Made by a program: the position numbers and the translations under genes | The notes under the pieces: model-generated | What the model was told of the DNA's origin: nothing | The model's database searches: none | What the model saw: only the letters and a program-made list of their open reading frames with translations | Shown here: in pieces, positions 9,776-16,871 of the stretch | How the letters are laid out: each line of letters starts with the position of its first letter | How positions within the stretch are numbered: position 1 is the stretch's first letter | Assembly (NCBI GenBank): GCA_947631275.1 | Contig: CANRKR010000016.1 | Coordinates: forward strand, 1-39,046 | DNA length: 39,046 nt | Origin: an uncultured Akkermansia sp. | GTDB lineage: Bacteria > Verrucomicrobiota > Verrucomicrobiia > Verrucomicrobiales > Akkermansiaceae | Direction of reading: 5' to 3'

Positions 9776-10482
9776 AGTCCTTTGTATCGGTTATCTTTCA
9801 CTTTAACTGCATTGCTCAAGCTCTGTTCTCCTCCGCTTCTTCGTTGCCCACGGTTTCGCTTCTTCCAATTATCCGCGTAATTTCTCGCCGCTCCCTTCCA
9901 GTTCCTCAGGGGTAGCCCGTCTGCGCCTCTCCATCTGTTATCCTCATTCATCTCCAAAAAACCTCTTGCGCACTCCCCCGCCTGCTCAGGGTTCATATGC
10001 TTTTCGTTCTTCAGAAGAAATTGCTCCACTTCGCGGATTGTTTCCGGCAAGCGGGCTTGCCCGCTGTCATCATCATCATCAATATACTCTTCCTCTATCT
10101 CTTTCTCTGACTCTGACTCTCCCGCAGGATACCCCGCACTTTTTAGCTGCTTTTCTCGTCCCTTAATTCCCCCTTTACGCTTTGATAATACAGCTTTTTC
10201 TGCTTCAGCATCGTATGCGTCCACAATAAGATTTTCCTGCGAAAAGTGCCAGAAATTTGGTTGATTTTCCCTCGGAATTTCATCCAAAAGTGTTTCATTT
10301 TTCCATTGTTTTCTCGTCCAATTCCGTGCGCCTTCAATCACTCCGCCGTTCACTTTTTCTGCGCAATAGAGAAGAAGCAAGAGAAGTCTCCCGGCATCAG
10401 CAAGCGAAAGATTTGCTATGCTTGCCCTCTGTACCGGATATATCTTTGTCCACTCTAAAGCTCTGTTCGGGTCTTGTCTCAT
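9772..10482 (-). CDS. Replication organiser-like protein of the element
   Basis: A 236-residue protein. The N-terminal ~100 residues (IYPVQRASIANLSLADAGRL, then a Trp-rich part and VLSKRKGGIKGREKQ) resemble the DUF1376 or phage replisome-organiser type of winged-helix domain. They are followed by an acidic linker with DDDDD and a C-terminal helical part with WKGAARNYADNWKKR that looks like a DnaC-binding or DNA-binding tail. Its place just before the DnaC-like loader supports a role in origin recognition. The start at 10482 is fixed by the ATGA overlap with the nuclease stop; a longer frame upstream exists but lies inside that gene. Confidence 0.6.
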   Translation of the reverse strand: MRQDPNRALEWTKIYPVQRASIANLSLADAGRLLLLLLYCAEKVNGGVIEGARNWTRKQWKNETLLDEIPRENQPNFWHFSQENLIVDAYDAEAEKAVLSKRKGGIKGREKQLKSAGYPAGESESEKEIEEEYIDDDDDSGQARLPETIREVEQFLLKNEKHMNPEQAGECARGFLEMNEDNRWRGADGLPLRNWKGAARNYADNWKKRNRGQRRSGGEQSLSNAVKVKDNRYKGL

Positions 10483-10994
10483 ACTGTCACCATCCTCTCT
10501 CTCTTGACTAATACACCTGCGCACCACTCCGGGAATCCCACTTTCCTCCCCACCTTCGCGCAAGCATCACGCCACGCCACCCACGCCCAAGTTTCCACCA
10601 TCACGGCGGCGCGCTCGGGACTGTCCGCCATCACCGCCGGAACTCCGTAACGCACGGATATCGCAAGCAGTGAATGCTCCACCTGCGCAAGGTTCGCCCG
10701 CCCCATGTTCACCATCTGCACCAGCTCCATTTCCGTTCCCACGATGAGAAGCCTTGCAAATTGATACCCCCTCAGGCGGTGCATCTCTCTCATGAAACGC
10801 GCCCGCTCTCGGGTCAAACTCCCCACAAGGTCAGGCAATGATTTCCGCTCCACGCTAAACACCTCTTCAAGCCCCCGCACACTATAATCCCCCGTGCCAA
10901 GCGTAGCGCGCTCACTCCGCAAGTGTGTAAAGTGAAGCGGCGTCTGTTCCCGCGTGTCCGTGATAATCACGGGCTTTGTATCCGTTGCACTCAT
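10479..10994 (-). CDS. ERCC4-type nuclease
   Basis: A 171-residue protein with the hallmarks of the XPF/MUS81 ERCC4 nuclease domain: IITDTREQTP near the N-terminus, GTGDYSV, and the catalytic block FSVERKSLPDLVGSL (VERKxxxD). Such nucleases cut branched DNA. The helix-hairpin-helix domain common in eukaryotic members is absent. It is co-translated with its neighbours through 4-nt overlaps on both sides, so it is probably part of replication or recombination of the element, or of recombination-coupled packaging. Confidence 0.82.
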   Translation of the reverse strand: MSATDTKPVIITDTREQTPLHFTHLRSERATLGTGDYSVRGLEEVFSVERKSLPDLVGSLTRERARFMREMHRLRGYQFARLLIVGTEMELVQMVNMGRANLAQVEHSLLAISVRYGVPAVMADSPERAAVMVETWAWVAWRDACAKVGRKVGFPEWCAGVLVKRERMVTV

Positions 10995-11368
10995 TGTCTT
11001 GAAAATCGTTTAGCATTCTCCTCGTAAGCCCGGGCAATATCGGCAAGGTTGTAAAAGGTATCTCCTACACCCTGCGCGCCGCTGATAGGGTTCTGCACCC
11101 GCACCTTCCCCTCCGCACGCAGTCGCACCATCCAGCAATTCGCCTGCGCACGGGATATCCCATAAATCTCCATGATATCAGAGACTCTGCCCCATTCCTG
11201 CTTCCCTCTTGCGGGGCGGGCATCAATCTCTCGCTTCAGCGTAGCGTGTAGCCACTGCGCCATCCTCATCAGCATCTCTGGTGTCGCCACGGGAGACCCG
11301 GAGCCAACGCCAAGCAACCGCGCCAGAGCCTGCTCTTCATCGATTTGGTTTTCCATAATTGTTTTCAT
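10991..11368 (-). CDS. Helix-turn-helix-like protein of the element
   Basis: A 125-residue protein that is not assigned to a named family. Residues 60-100 (RVSDIMEIYGISRAQANCWM and VRLRAEGKVR) read as a winged helix-turn-helix, so DNA binding is likely. It sits between the excisionase-like gene and the ERCC4 nuclease and overlaps the latter by 4 nt. No Shine-Dalgarno is visible before ATG 11368; a second ATG lies 12 nt on. Confidence 0.5.
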   Translation of the reverse strand: MKTIMENQIDEEQALARLLGVGSGSPVATPEMLMRMAQWLHATLKREIDARPARGKQEWGRVSDIMEIYGISRAQANCWMVRLRAEGKVRVQNPISGAQGVGDTFYNLADIARAYEENAKRFSRQ

Positions 11369-11377
11369 TGTCGGTGA

Positions 11378-11614
11378 TTAGCAACTGCGAGCCTCCTTCA
11401 ACCATGCGCGGACTTCGTCAAGGTCGTACCGCACCCGCCGCGCTTTGCCGCTGGACGATTTGCCGATATACAAGCGCGGGCAATCCTTCCAGCCGCGCAG
11501 TGTATTCTCCGCAATCCCGAGTGCACGGGCGAGTTCTGCCTGCTTCAACAATCTCGCCGATTGCGCTATCTCGCGCGCTCGGTCGCCATCTAATGTATGG
11601 ATGAAATAATTCAT
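11378..11614 (-). CDS. Excisionase/MerR-like HTH regulator
   Basis: A 78-residue protein in which AELARALGIAENTLRGWKDC is a clear helix-turn-helix. It is followed by a basic wing RRVRYDLDEVRAWL of the kind seen in excisionases and AlpA/MerR-type proteins, where RY.L.EV..WL ends the domain. It is the first gene of the rep-terS operon, so it may activate it, direct excision with the integrase, or both. A longer frame upstream exists, but a consensus TATAAT lies 6 nt before the ATG at 11614, which selects this start and predicts a leaderless message. Confidence 0.72.
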   Translation of the reverse strand: MNYFIHTLDGDRAREIAQSARLLKQAELARALGIAENTLRGWKDCPRLYIGKSSSGKARRVRYDLDEVRAWLKEARSC

Positions 11615-11620
11615 GGGGGC

Positions 11621-11626
11621 ATTATA
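11621..11626 (-). promoter_or_regulatory. -10 box of the element's main operon
   Basis: TATAAT on the minus strand, then GCCCCC, then the ATG at 11614. A -35 box is not obvious, which suggests an activator-dependent promoter. Confidence 0.55.
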
Positions 11627-11635
11627 CACACCCCC

Positions 11636-11677
11636 TTTTTTGAAGCTTTTTTTCAGAAGAAAAATCCCTTCAAAAAA
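11636..11677. promoter_or_regulatory. Inverted repeat, candidate operator
   Basis: TTTTTTGAAG (11636-11645) and CTTCAAAAAA (11668-11677) are perfect 10-bp inverted arms directly upstream of the TATAAT box, where a -35 would lie. This is a good place for a repressor or activator of the replication operon. Confidence 0.45.
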
Positions 11678-11769
11678 ACACAGTCCCCTCGCAATTTCTG
11701 GAGAGATGATGCTTTTCGTGCCCCCCATCTCTTCAAAAGAATGGGCGAGTCATCAACTTTTTGGAGAGA

Positions 11770-12744
11770 TTATTTTTCTTGACGTTTATCGGACTTTCGA
11801 AGCTCCTCCCTCAGTTCTTCAGAAGCTTGTTTCTTCTTTTGAATTTCGTGCTTCTTTTCCTCCAGTATCTCTATGTACTTGTCGTGCTGGTCTTTTCCGT
11901 CGTTTCTAAAAATCTGCTTCAAATCCTCCTCGGAAAAGACAACCTTTCCGTCCCTCCAACGTTCCCCCTCCTCGTCAACTGCCCGAAAAACCTCCTCCAT
12001 TCTCATACCGTACCAATCCATAGCGCGCGCAGTGAATTGTGCCGCTCGCATCACAAAGCGGGAAGTCTCATCTTTACTTTCCCTTATCATCCCTTTATCG
12101 CTAAACTCACCTATCCTACGCTTGAGTTCATCAACCTCCCTTGCATTCCACTCTATGTGAATCTTGCTTTTATCCCTCTTTTCGACCCTGACAAATGTAT
12201 CGTTTTTATACCGTACAAGAAACACGTCGTACTTCCTAGTAGTACTAATACTAATACGCTGACTTTCTTGATCTAAATAACTCTCCAACCCTTTTTGCCC
12301 TTCTTCATCAAAAATCGACTGCAACTCTTGGGCAAGCAAGTCACTGTCTTCTCTAGATTTTTTCCTCTTCTTCCTTGCCGTCTTGTGAAGTCCTCTCTCT
12401 TCGATTTCATGATAAAGTTCCGTCTCAGTCCATAATTCGTCAATGGGAGAACACCTCTCAGGTATAAAACGTTTTTCCGCCTCATCATATTTCCACCAGG
12501 ACACCGTCTTTGACGGGTCATCCCACGCCTCACAATACTTCTCTTCTGCTCTTAATACTTCCTGATGCCGCTGCTCTGCTTCAGTCATAGCACAACCCGC
12601 TGCCCGCATTGCCTCCTCCCTTTCAGGGGGATTCTCCGCCTCCGTCCTAGCCCTTGCCTCCATTGTGGCGGTGGACTTCTTCACATTCCCTGCTTCATTC
12701 CCCTTCTTCCCCTGACCCTTCTTCTGAGATTTCTTGCTTTTCAT
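11770..12744 (-). CDS. Large charged protein of the element, unknown
   Basis: A 324-residue protein with no recognised domain. It begins with a Lys/Gly-rich stretch (MKSKKSQKKGQGKKG) and is rich in Lys, Glu and Arg throughout. A central part (STTRKYDVFLVRYKNDTFVR) could be a small beta domain. The C-terminal 100 residues are strongly predicted helical or coiled coil (ILEEKKHEIQKKKQASEELR). It is presumably cytoplasmic. It has its own promoter with a leaderless arrangement, divergent from the membrane-protein gene. A regulatory or helper-interference role is possible but unsupported. Confidence 0.6.
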   Translation of the reverse strand: MKSKKSQKKGQGKKGNEAGNVKKSTATMEARARTEAENPPEREEAMRAAGCAMTEAEQRHQEVLRAEEKYCEAWDDPSKTVSWWKYDEAEKRFIPERCSPIDELWTETELYHEIEERGLHKTARKKRKKSREDSDLLAQELQSIFDEEGQKGLESYLDQESQRISISTTRKYDVFLVRYKNDTFVRVEKRDKSKIHIEWNAREVDELKRRIGEFSDKGMIRESKDETSRFVMRAAQFTARAMDWYGMRMEEVFRAVDEEGERWRDGKVVFSEEDLKQIFRNDGKDQHDKYIEILEEKKHEIQKKKQASEELREELRKSDKRQEK

Positions 12745-12750
12745 ACCCTC

Positions 12751-12779
12751 ATAGTATCGCGAGAAATCTCACTAGTCAA
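12751..12779 (-). promoter_or_regulatory. Promoter of the charged-protein gene
   Basis: On the minus strand, TTGACT (12774-12779), 17 nt, TACTAT (12751-12756), then GAGGGT and ATG at 12744. The 6-nt gap predicts transcription starting at the ATG. Confidence 0.65.
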
Positions 12780-13031
12780 CCCCCTCTTGCACTAGGGCAA
12801 TTGCATTAGAAAATGCGGTTGCTATTTATGATTTATATTTATTGATAACGCGCGCGTTGCGTAGATTTTTTCGGATCATTAACCTATGCAGAAGCTTCTT
12901 GAGAACCATCATCATGACCACATCCGTCCCAAGAAAAAGCATCTCCAATAGGTAGTTAACGGCGCATCATGCAGCATAGACCGTTGGTTATTTGTGATTT
13001 ACGACTTTGAAGAGAGCGGTTGTTTTTGAGC
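12780..13031. other. AT-rich intergenic stretch in the element
   Basis: This is the spacer between the two divergent genes. It is AT-rich in 12800-12880 and has no convincing coding frame. It could hold the element's replication origin or regulator sites, but no repeats that would show this were found. Confidence 0.3.
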
Positions 13032-13060
13032 TTGATAGAGATGATGTGGGGTGGTAGGAT
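13032..13060 (+). promoter_or_regulatory. Promoter of the element membrane-protein gene
   Basis: TTGATA (13032-13037), 17 nt, TAGGAT (13055-13060), then GCGGGC and the ATG at 13067. This is again an exact 6-nt gap. Confidence 0.6.
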
Positions 13061-13066
13061 GCGGGC

Positions 13067-13651
13067 ATGGACGGAAAGAAAGAGAATTCCGAGGAGCAAG
13101 CGGAAAGGAATGCGGCGGCTGTGAAGGAGGCATGGCGTGGGGCGTGGCTGATTGTTTTTATGAGAGCGCCGATTATTCTTGCGGCGCAGGCGGGGCTTTA
13201 TGCGCTATACATTTATCCTCCTTATTGGGGGTATAGTGTGCCGGAGTGGCTTACTGTGGTGTTGACAATCGTACTGTCACCTCTCTTATTGATCCTGGTT
13301 ATCTTTGTGTTTCTTGTATTACCATTTATCATTAGCTGGGGAGTGAATGCGCTAGTGAATGACATCATGGAAAGGGAAAGAATGGGCGGAGTTGCTGTGT
13401 TTGAAAAGGTAAAGACGTTTGGTTTACCTGAACAGCGATGGGATCCACCCCGGCAAACGGCTGTTGCTGTGTTTGAAAAGGTGAAGACGTTTGGTTTACT
13501 TACTTCTATTTTCTTTATTTTTGGACCGACGTTTGTTTTGAAGTTGTGCTGCTTCTTGTATTTTGAGGAATTCACCGGCTTTTTCGATTTCCTGTGGAAG
13601 TTTTTACTGTTTGTAGTTTATTGTATTGATTCTTTGGTACCAAGGGATTGA
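13067..13651 (+). CDS. Membrane protein with an internal duplication (element cargo)
   Basis: A 194-residue protein with a charged N-terminus and at least three hydrophobic segments: about residues 23-48, 62-92 with LTIVLSPLLLILVIFVFLVL, and 145-190. Between the second and third, VAVFEKVKTFGL occurs twice, 24 residues apart, encoded by a near-perfect 36-bp DNA repeat. It is the only plus-strand gene in the element and is more AT-rich than the flanks. It has its own promoter, so it can be expressed while the element is dormant. In satellites and prophages such genes often act against other phages; that is inference. No family was recognised. Confidence 0.62.
   Translation: MDGKKENSEEQAERNAAAVKEAWRGAWLIVFMRAPIILAAQAGLYALYIYPPYWGYSVPEWLTVVLTIVLSPLLLILVIFVFLVLPFIISWGVNALVNDIMERERMGGVAVFEKVKTFGLPEQRWDPPRQTAVAVFEKVKTFGLLTSIFFIFGPTFVLKLCCFLYFEEFTGFFDFLWKFLLFVVYCIDSLVPRD
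13391..13498. repeat. 36-bp direct repeat inside the membrane-protein gene
   Basis: Copies at 13391-13426 and 13463-13498 differ at one base (a silent A/G change) and are exactly 72 bp apart, so the duplication keeps the reading frame. The near-identity suggests a recent event. Confidence 0.9.
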
Positions 13652-13697
13652 TTTTTGAAGAATCTTTCATGCGATTAGAATTAATGTGTTAGATTTA

Positions 13698-13988
13698 CTA
13701 AGACAATGGGATGAAGACCTTGCCCTCAATCAAAAACATTAAACAACCGAGTTCCCCCTCGTTGAAGTTCACAATAACGCTGCAAATCTTCTCCATCATC
13801 TCAGCCCTCGTCATTCCGAGCATAGCGGCGAGAGATACAAACTCCTTTTCCAGTCTGACAATTTCACACGCTCTGTCTCGTAGATACTCTCTCCCCTCTT
13901 TCGATTTGGGGTCAAGCTTATCTTCCCGAGTAGCTTTTTCCTGCTTCGCGCCGCGTGCGGCTCCTGCTTTTGTTGTCATTTTTTTCAT
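13698..13988 (-). CDS. Small protein downstream of the integrase, unknown
   Basis: A 96-residue protein. It has a basic N-terminus (TTKAGAARGAKQEKATREDK), then a helical region LRDRACEIVRLEKEFVSLAA and MLGMTRAEMMEKI, and a short hydrophobic end LMFLIEGKVFIPLS. No family was recognised. It follows the integrase on the same strand by 52 nt and converges with the membrane-protein gene. It may be a regulator, but nothing shows this directly. Confidence 0.5.
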   Translation of the reverse strand: MKKMTTKAGAARGAKQEKATREDKLDPKSKEGREYLRDRACEIVRLEKEFVSLAAMLGMTRAEMMEKICSVIVNFNEGELGCLMFLIEGKVFIPLS

Positions 13989-14040
13989 GGTTGTATTAGG
14001 TCAGTTGTTTAGATTGGTTTGTGGTTGAAAAATCGACGCC

Positions 14041-15291
14041 TCACGCACCTTGCTGGTACGCGCGCGCCGCCGAAGAGGAATCAATGACGGGTCCGGCATC
14101 CTCCACCGCCGCCGCCAACGAGGAAAGCACGTTCATGCGCATCGTAAGCGTCCCCGTGAAATAGCCGCGCTCCACCTCCTCCGAGTCATGTCCGATGGTG
14201 TCACGAATCGCATCAGGCGAGAAAAGCGCGGTACCCGTCATGCCGCCTCGCAAGTAGGTGGTAACCGTGTGCCGGATGGAATGGAAAGACTTTGCGCTCA
14301 TCATCCGCCGCCTGCCTGCCTGCTTCCCCGCGTTCACTATCCCCCCAATCATCCCGTGCGCCCTGAGGAGGGCTGTAAACTGCGTTGAGATGCTGGTCTT
14401 CGAGCTGCCGAGGTAGTAATGAGCCATACTCGGGAAAACATACTCCTCGCCGCCCGTAGACTGCGTGAGCCTCCGCATCAGCAACTCCCTCATCTGCGGC
14501 AAAATCGGCAGGCAACGCTCCTTGCGCGTCTTCACCTCCACAAGCCGAACATACCCCTCCCTCCAATTCACCGCATCCCATCGAAGCGTGCAAACGTCCG
14601 ACAGCCGCAAGCCGCCCAAGTAAAAACTCACCGCTACCATATCGCACCAAGGCGCCGGGAAGCTCTGAATCATAAAGCGAATCTCCTCCAGCGTGAACGG
14701 CAGCCGCTTCTGCTGGTCTTCTCCTCGCTCAGGGATGATAGCGCGCGCCTCCACGCCCATATCCACCCCCGCAAAAGGATTCTTGCTCAGATAATCATCC
14801 ACCTCCACCGCCCTCTTGAACACAGCGGCAACATACGTACGAAACTGCCGCACCGTATTACGAGAAACCCTCTTCAGCATACGCCGCACAAACTCCCTGC
14901 AAATCGCGGGCGTGATGGTGTCAATCCGCCGGTCTGCATCCGTCCCCAGAAACTCCAGAAACACCTTGAACGACCGAGAGCGATTCTTCTCCGTGCTTTC
15001 CCTAGCCGTCCGCGGAAACGCTGCGAAATACTCCCTCACCGTCGGAATCTTCCCGGCGCATCCGTGAAGTTCAGCGACCTTGCGCACCGCGTCACAAGCC
15101 TTGTGTGCGGGCGTCTCGCCACTCGCTGCCGCCTCCATAGCCGCCGCGGTCTGCTCAGCCAGAGCGCGCGTGTGCCGCCCGGCTGCGCCTGCTTCGATGC
15201 GAATCCCGGTTGAACGTTTAATCTTTCGGCTTCCCTGCATCCAGCAAGCAATCCAGCATCTGCAACTTTTACGTTTTTCAATCCAGCTCAT
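14041..15291 (-). CDS. int: Tyrosine-type integrase
   Basis: A 416-residue tyrosine recombinase. The N-terminal ~35 residues (SWIEKRKSCRCWIACW and RKIKRSTG) look like an arm-binding domain, followed by a SAM-like core-binding domain and the catalytic domain. Catalytic residues are visible: Arg in LGGLRLSDVCTLRW, Lys in VEVKTRKERC, His-x-x-Arg in SFHSIRHTVTTYL, His in DTIGHDSEEVERGYF with the nucleophile Tyr at RGYF. It is intact. Its 5' end faces the tRNA-Met gene, 175 nt away, as in tRNA-targeting islands. ATG 15291 is chosen because typical integrases start at this point; an upstream GTG at 15315 is possible. Confidence 0.93.
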   Translation of the reverse strand: MSWIEKRKSCRCWIACWMQGSRKIKRSTGIRIEAGAAGRHTRALAEQTAAAMEAAASGETPAHKACDAVRKVAELHGCAGKIPTVREYFAAFPRTARESTEKNRSRSFKVFLEFLGTDADRRIDTITPAICREFVRRMLKRVSRNTVRQFRTYVAAVFKRAVEVDDYLSKNPFAGVDMGVEARAIIPERGEDQQKRLPFTLEEIRFMIQSFPAPWCDMVAVSFYLGGLRLSDVCTLRWDAVNWREGYVRLVEVKTRKERCLPILPQMRELLMRRLTQSTGGEEYVFPSMAHYYLGSSKTSISTQFTALLRAHGMIGGIVNAGKQAGRRRMMSAKSFHSIRHTVTTYLRGGMTGTALFSPDAIRDTIGHDSEEVERGYFTGTLTMRMNVLSSLAAAVEDAGPVIDSSSAARAYQQGA

Positions 15292-15337
15292 AAGTGTCGT
15301 GGGTCTAGGTTTCACTAGGTCTAGCGCGATTTTTTTT

Positions 15338-15370
15338 ATGTGACCGTGCTATGTGACCAAAAATGTAACC
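15338..15370. repeat. Three ATGTRACC repeats upstream of int
   Basis: Copies at 15338-15345, 15351-15358 (both ATGTGACC) and 15363-15370 (ATGTAACC) are spaced 12-13 bp apart. A fourth copy lies at the other end of the element (8501). They look like integrase arm-binding sites and overlap the likely int promoter (TTGGTC 15355-15360, 16 nt, TAAAAA 15333-15338 on the minus strand), so the integrase could repress itself. Confidence 0.5.
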
Positions 15371-15466
15371 ATCCTATACCACACCCCTCAACACCTTGCC
15401 AAGATAAAAAATGCGCCTGTCAGTCACTTGCAACTTCTACCAGACGCAAAAAGTCATATTTTTTGA

Positions 15467-15539
15467 TAGGGCCGGAGGGATTCGAACCCTCGACCAAAGG
15501 ATTATGAGTCCTCTGCTCTAACCGCTGAGCTACAGCCCC
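15467..15539 (-). tRNA. tRNA-Met (anticodon CAT)
   Basis: A 73-nt cloverleaf: acceptor GGGGCTG pairs with CGGCCCT (G-T pairs at the ends), D-arm GCTC/GAGC, anticodon loop CTCATAA with anticodon CAT, T-arm GAGGG-TTCGAAT-CCCTC and discriminator A. No CCA is encoded. The loop and absence of an initiator-type stem suggest elongator Met, although tRNA-Ile2 with a modified CAT anticodon cannot be ruled out. Its 3' end holds the att core of the element, which keeps the gene intact. A promoter TTGCGT (15569-15574), 17 nt, TACCAT (15546-15551) lies upstream. Confidence 0.92.
15469..15478. other. Proximal att site copy in tRNA-Met
   Basis: GGGCCGGAGG covers the acceptor 3' strand and part of the T-arm of the tRNA and equals the repeat at 8441-8450. 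The 3' end of a tRNA is the classic target of tyrosine integrases. Confidence 0.6.
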
Positions 15540-15640
15540 GCGCGGATGGTACAGGAAAATACTGCGATACGCAAGCCCAAAATCGTGACTGAGTCTGGAT
15601 TTTGCGTAGAGACGTGTGCCTCTTGTTATTATAGACTCAG

Positions 15641-16816
15641 ATGACGTTTTTCACTTTACAACAGGGACGTTCTGTGATACAAGGGCTCGGTATGGTACGG
15701 GAAGCTATGAAAATTTTTAAAAGTTTGTTGATGAGTAAAGTCTTTATATCGATCGTGTTGGGTTTGTTGTGGGGAAGTTTTGGATACGCTCTCGAGATCA
15801 GCGATTTGTCGTTGCCTATGAATCGAGACAAGGCGGACGCTACACTGAGCAAAGATTACATGTACAAAGTACTTGGAGATGCGACAATTCGCCGCACTTG
15901 GCAATTAAAAGATAAAAAAGTCTTCATGGATTTTGCCGCTGACAGCGGCGATCTTCTGCTCATCGCTATCGAGTACAACAAGCCCGTTGCGCGTAAGGTG
16001 GGACTCAAGGATGCCAAGACCATTGCCGGCGAGAAATTGGACAAGGACGCCAAGTGGGCTCCTCCGAAAAACGAGGAGGCGCGCAAGCTTGTGCAAGAAA
16101 CATTTGGGTTGGAGAACCCCATGCGGATGAAGCTCAAGGATGGGGCTGTACTGTTTTATGAAACCGGCAAGTCGAAAGGGAAGATTGCCCGCGTCTCGCT
16201 TTTTGCCTCAATGCCAGCGACGAATCGTTGGGTTCTCTCCACTCTCTCCCCTGAGTCTCCACGTACCGCTTTGGGACTTCAAATGACATCGGATGAGATT
16301 GCCGCCTTGTACAAGGATGAGCAGCGTCGCATGGCGATCCCTTTGGCAGCGAAAACGTCTGACCAGACGAGCGTAGCAGGGATGACCAGCGGCGGGAAAG
16401 GCGATGATGTTGATACCAGTTCTTCTCCTGGCACTGCAAGTTCTCCCTCCCGCGGATCGCGGATTAACCGTGGAGTAACGGCGCTGGGGTCGGTAACAGG
16501 CGCATCAAGACATTCTTCACCCCCTTCCAGGGTTGTAGCCGGACGGACAGAGAAGGTGGTTGTCACGGAACACAAGGAAGGTTTTTCTGTGGAAGAGTAT
16601 TTGGGAGATCCTCCCGATTGGCTGCAAGTTGTCGGTATTGAAGAACCTGAATGGTGGCATTACTTTGCTGGTGGCATAGGTGTTTTCCTTTTGCTGTCGT
16701 TTATAATTAGCGGCGTGTCCTCCAGTGTTAGCCGTGCCCGGCAGCGCGCCGCCTTTGCAAAGGTCATGGCCTCGCGCGCCACTCCTGGCAAAAAGCGTCC
16801 GAGAGTCAACAGATAA
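15641..16816 (+). CDS. Secreted or membrane-anchored protein, unknown
   Basis: A 391-residue protein with a signal-like hydrophobic segment (VFISIVLGLLWGSFGYA, ending near residue 52). A soluble domain of about 190 residues follows, then a low-complexity Ser/Gly/Thr linker (about residues 245-300), a short block SVEEYLGDPPDWLQVVGIEE, and a C-terminal membrane helix GGIGVFLLLSFIISGV with a basic tail. This predicts an extracytoplasmic protein anchored by its C-terminus. No family was recognised. A TATTAT 8 nt before ATG 15641 supports that start; ATG 15707 would give a more usual signal peptide. Confidence 0.6.
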   Translation: MTFFTLQQGRSVIQGLGMVREAMKIFKSLLMSKVFISIVLGLLWGSFGYALEISDLSLPMNRDKADATLSKDYMYKVLGDATIRRTWQLKDKKVFMDFAADSGDLLLIAIEYNKPVARKVGLKDAKTIAGEKLDKDAKWAPPKNEEARKLVQETFGLENPMRMKLKDGAVLFYETGKSKGKIARVSLFASMPATNRWVLSTLSPESPRTALGLQMTSDEIAALYKDEQRRMAIPLAAKTSDQTSVAGMTSGGKGDDVDTSSSPGTASSPSRGSRINRGVTALGSVTGASRHSSPPSRVVAGRTEKVVVTEHKEGFSVEEYLGDPPDWLQVVGIEEPEWWHYFAGGIGVFLLLSFIISGVSSSVSRARQRAAFAKVMASRATPGKKRPRVNR

Positions 16817-16871
16817 GGGCTCGGAAACCCTACTCTTCTCCCTATCGTTCCTCCTCGGGGAAGGGGGAGGA

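Larger units (their letters stand above)
8441..15478. mobile_element. Integrated phage-satellite-like element in tRNA-Met
   Basis: This is a ~7.0 kb unit bounded by a 10-bp direct repeat GGGCCGGAGG, one copy in the tRNA-Met 3' end (15469-15478) and one just after tsaE (8441-8450). It encodes, from the tRNA inward, a tyrosine integrase, a 96-residue protein, a membrane protein on the opposite strand, a large charged protein, an HTH regulator, an HTH-like protein, an ERCC4 nuclease, a replication-organiser-like protein, a DnaC-like loader and a terminase small subunit. No portal, capsid, tail, large terminase or lysis gene is present. Integrase, regulator, replication genes and terS in this order, with no virion genes, is the plan of PICI-type satellites. 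A heavily deleted prophage is the alternative. Confidence 0.72.

Noticed and set aside
13391..13498. CRISPR-like repeat
   Set aside because: There are only two copies, in frame within a coding gene, 36 bp apart without variable spacers. No cas genes are in the window.
14419..15213. Plus-strand open frame of 264 codons opposite the integrase
   Set aside because: It is antisense to the integrase; the composition is Arg/His/Pro-rich and it has no promoter.
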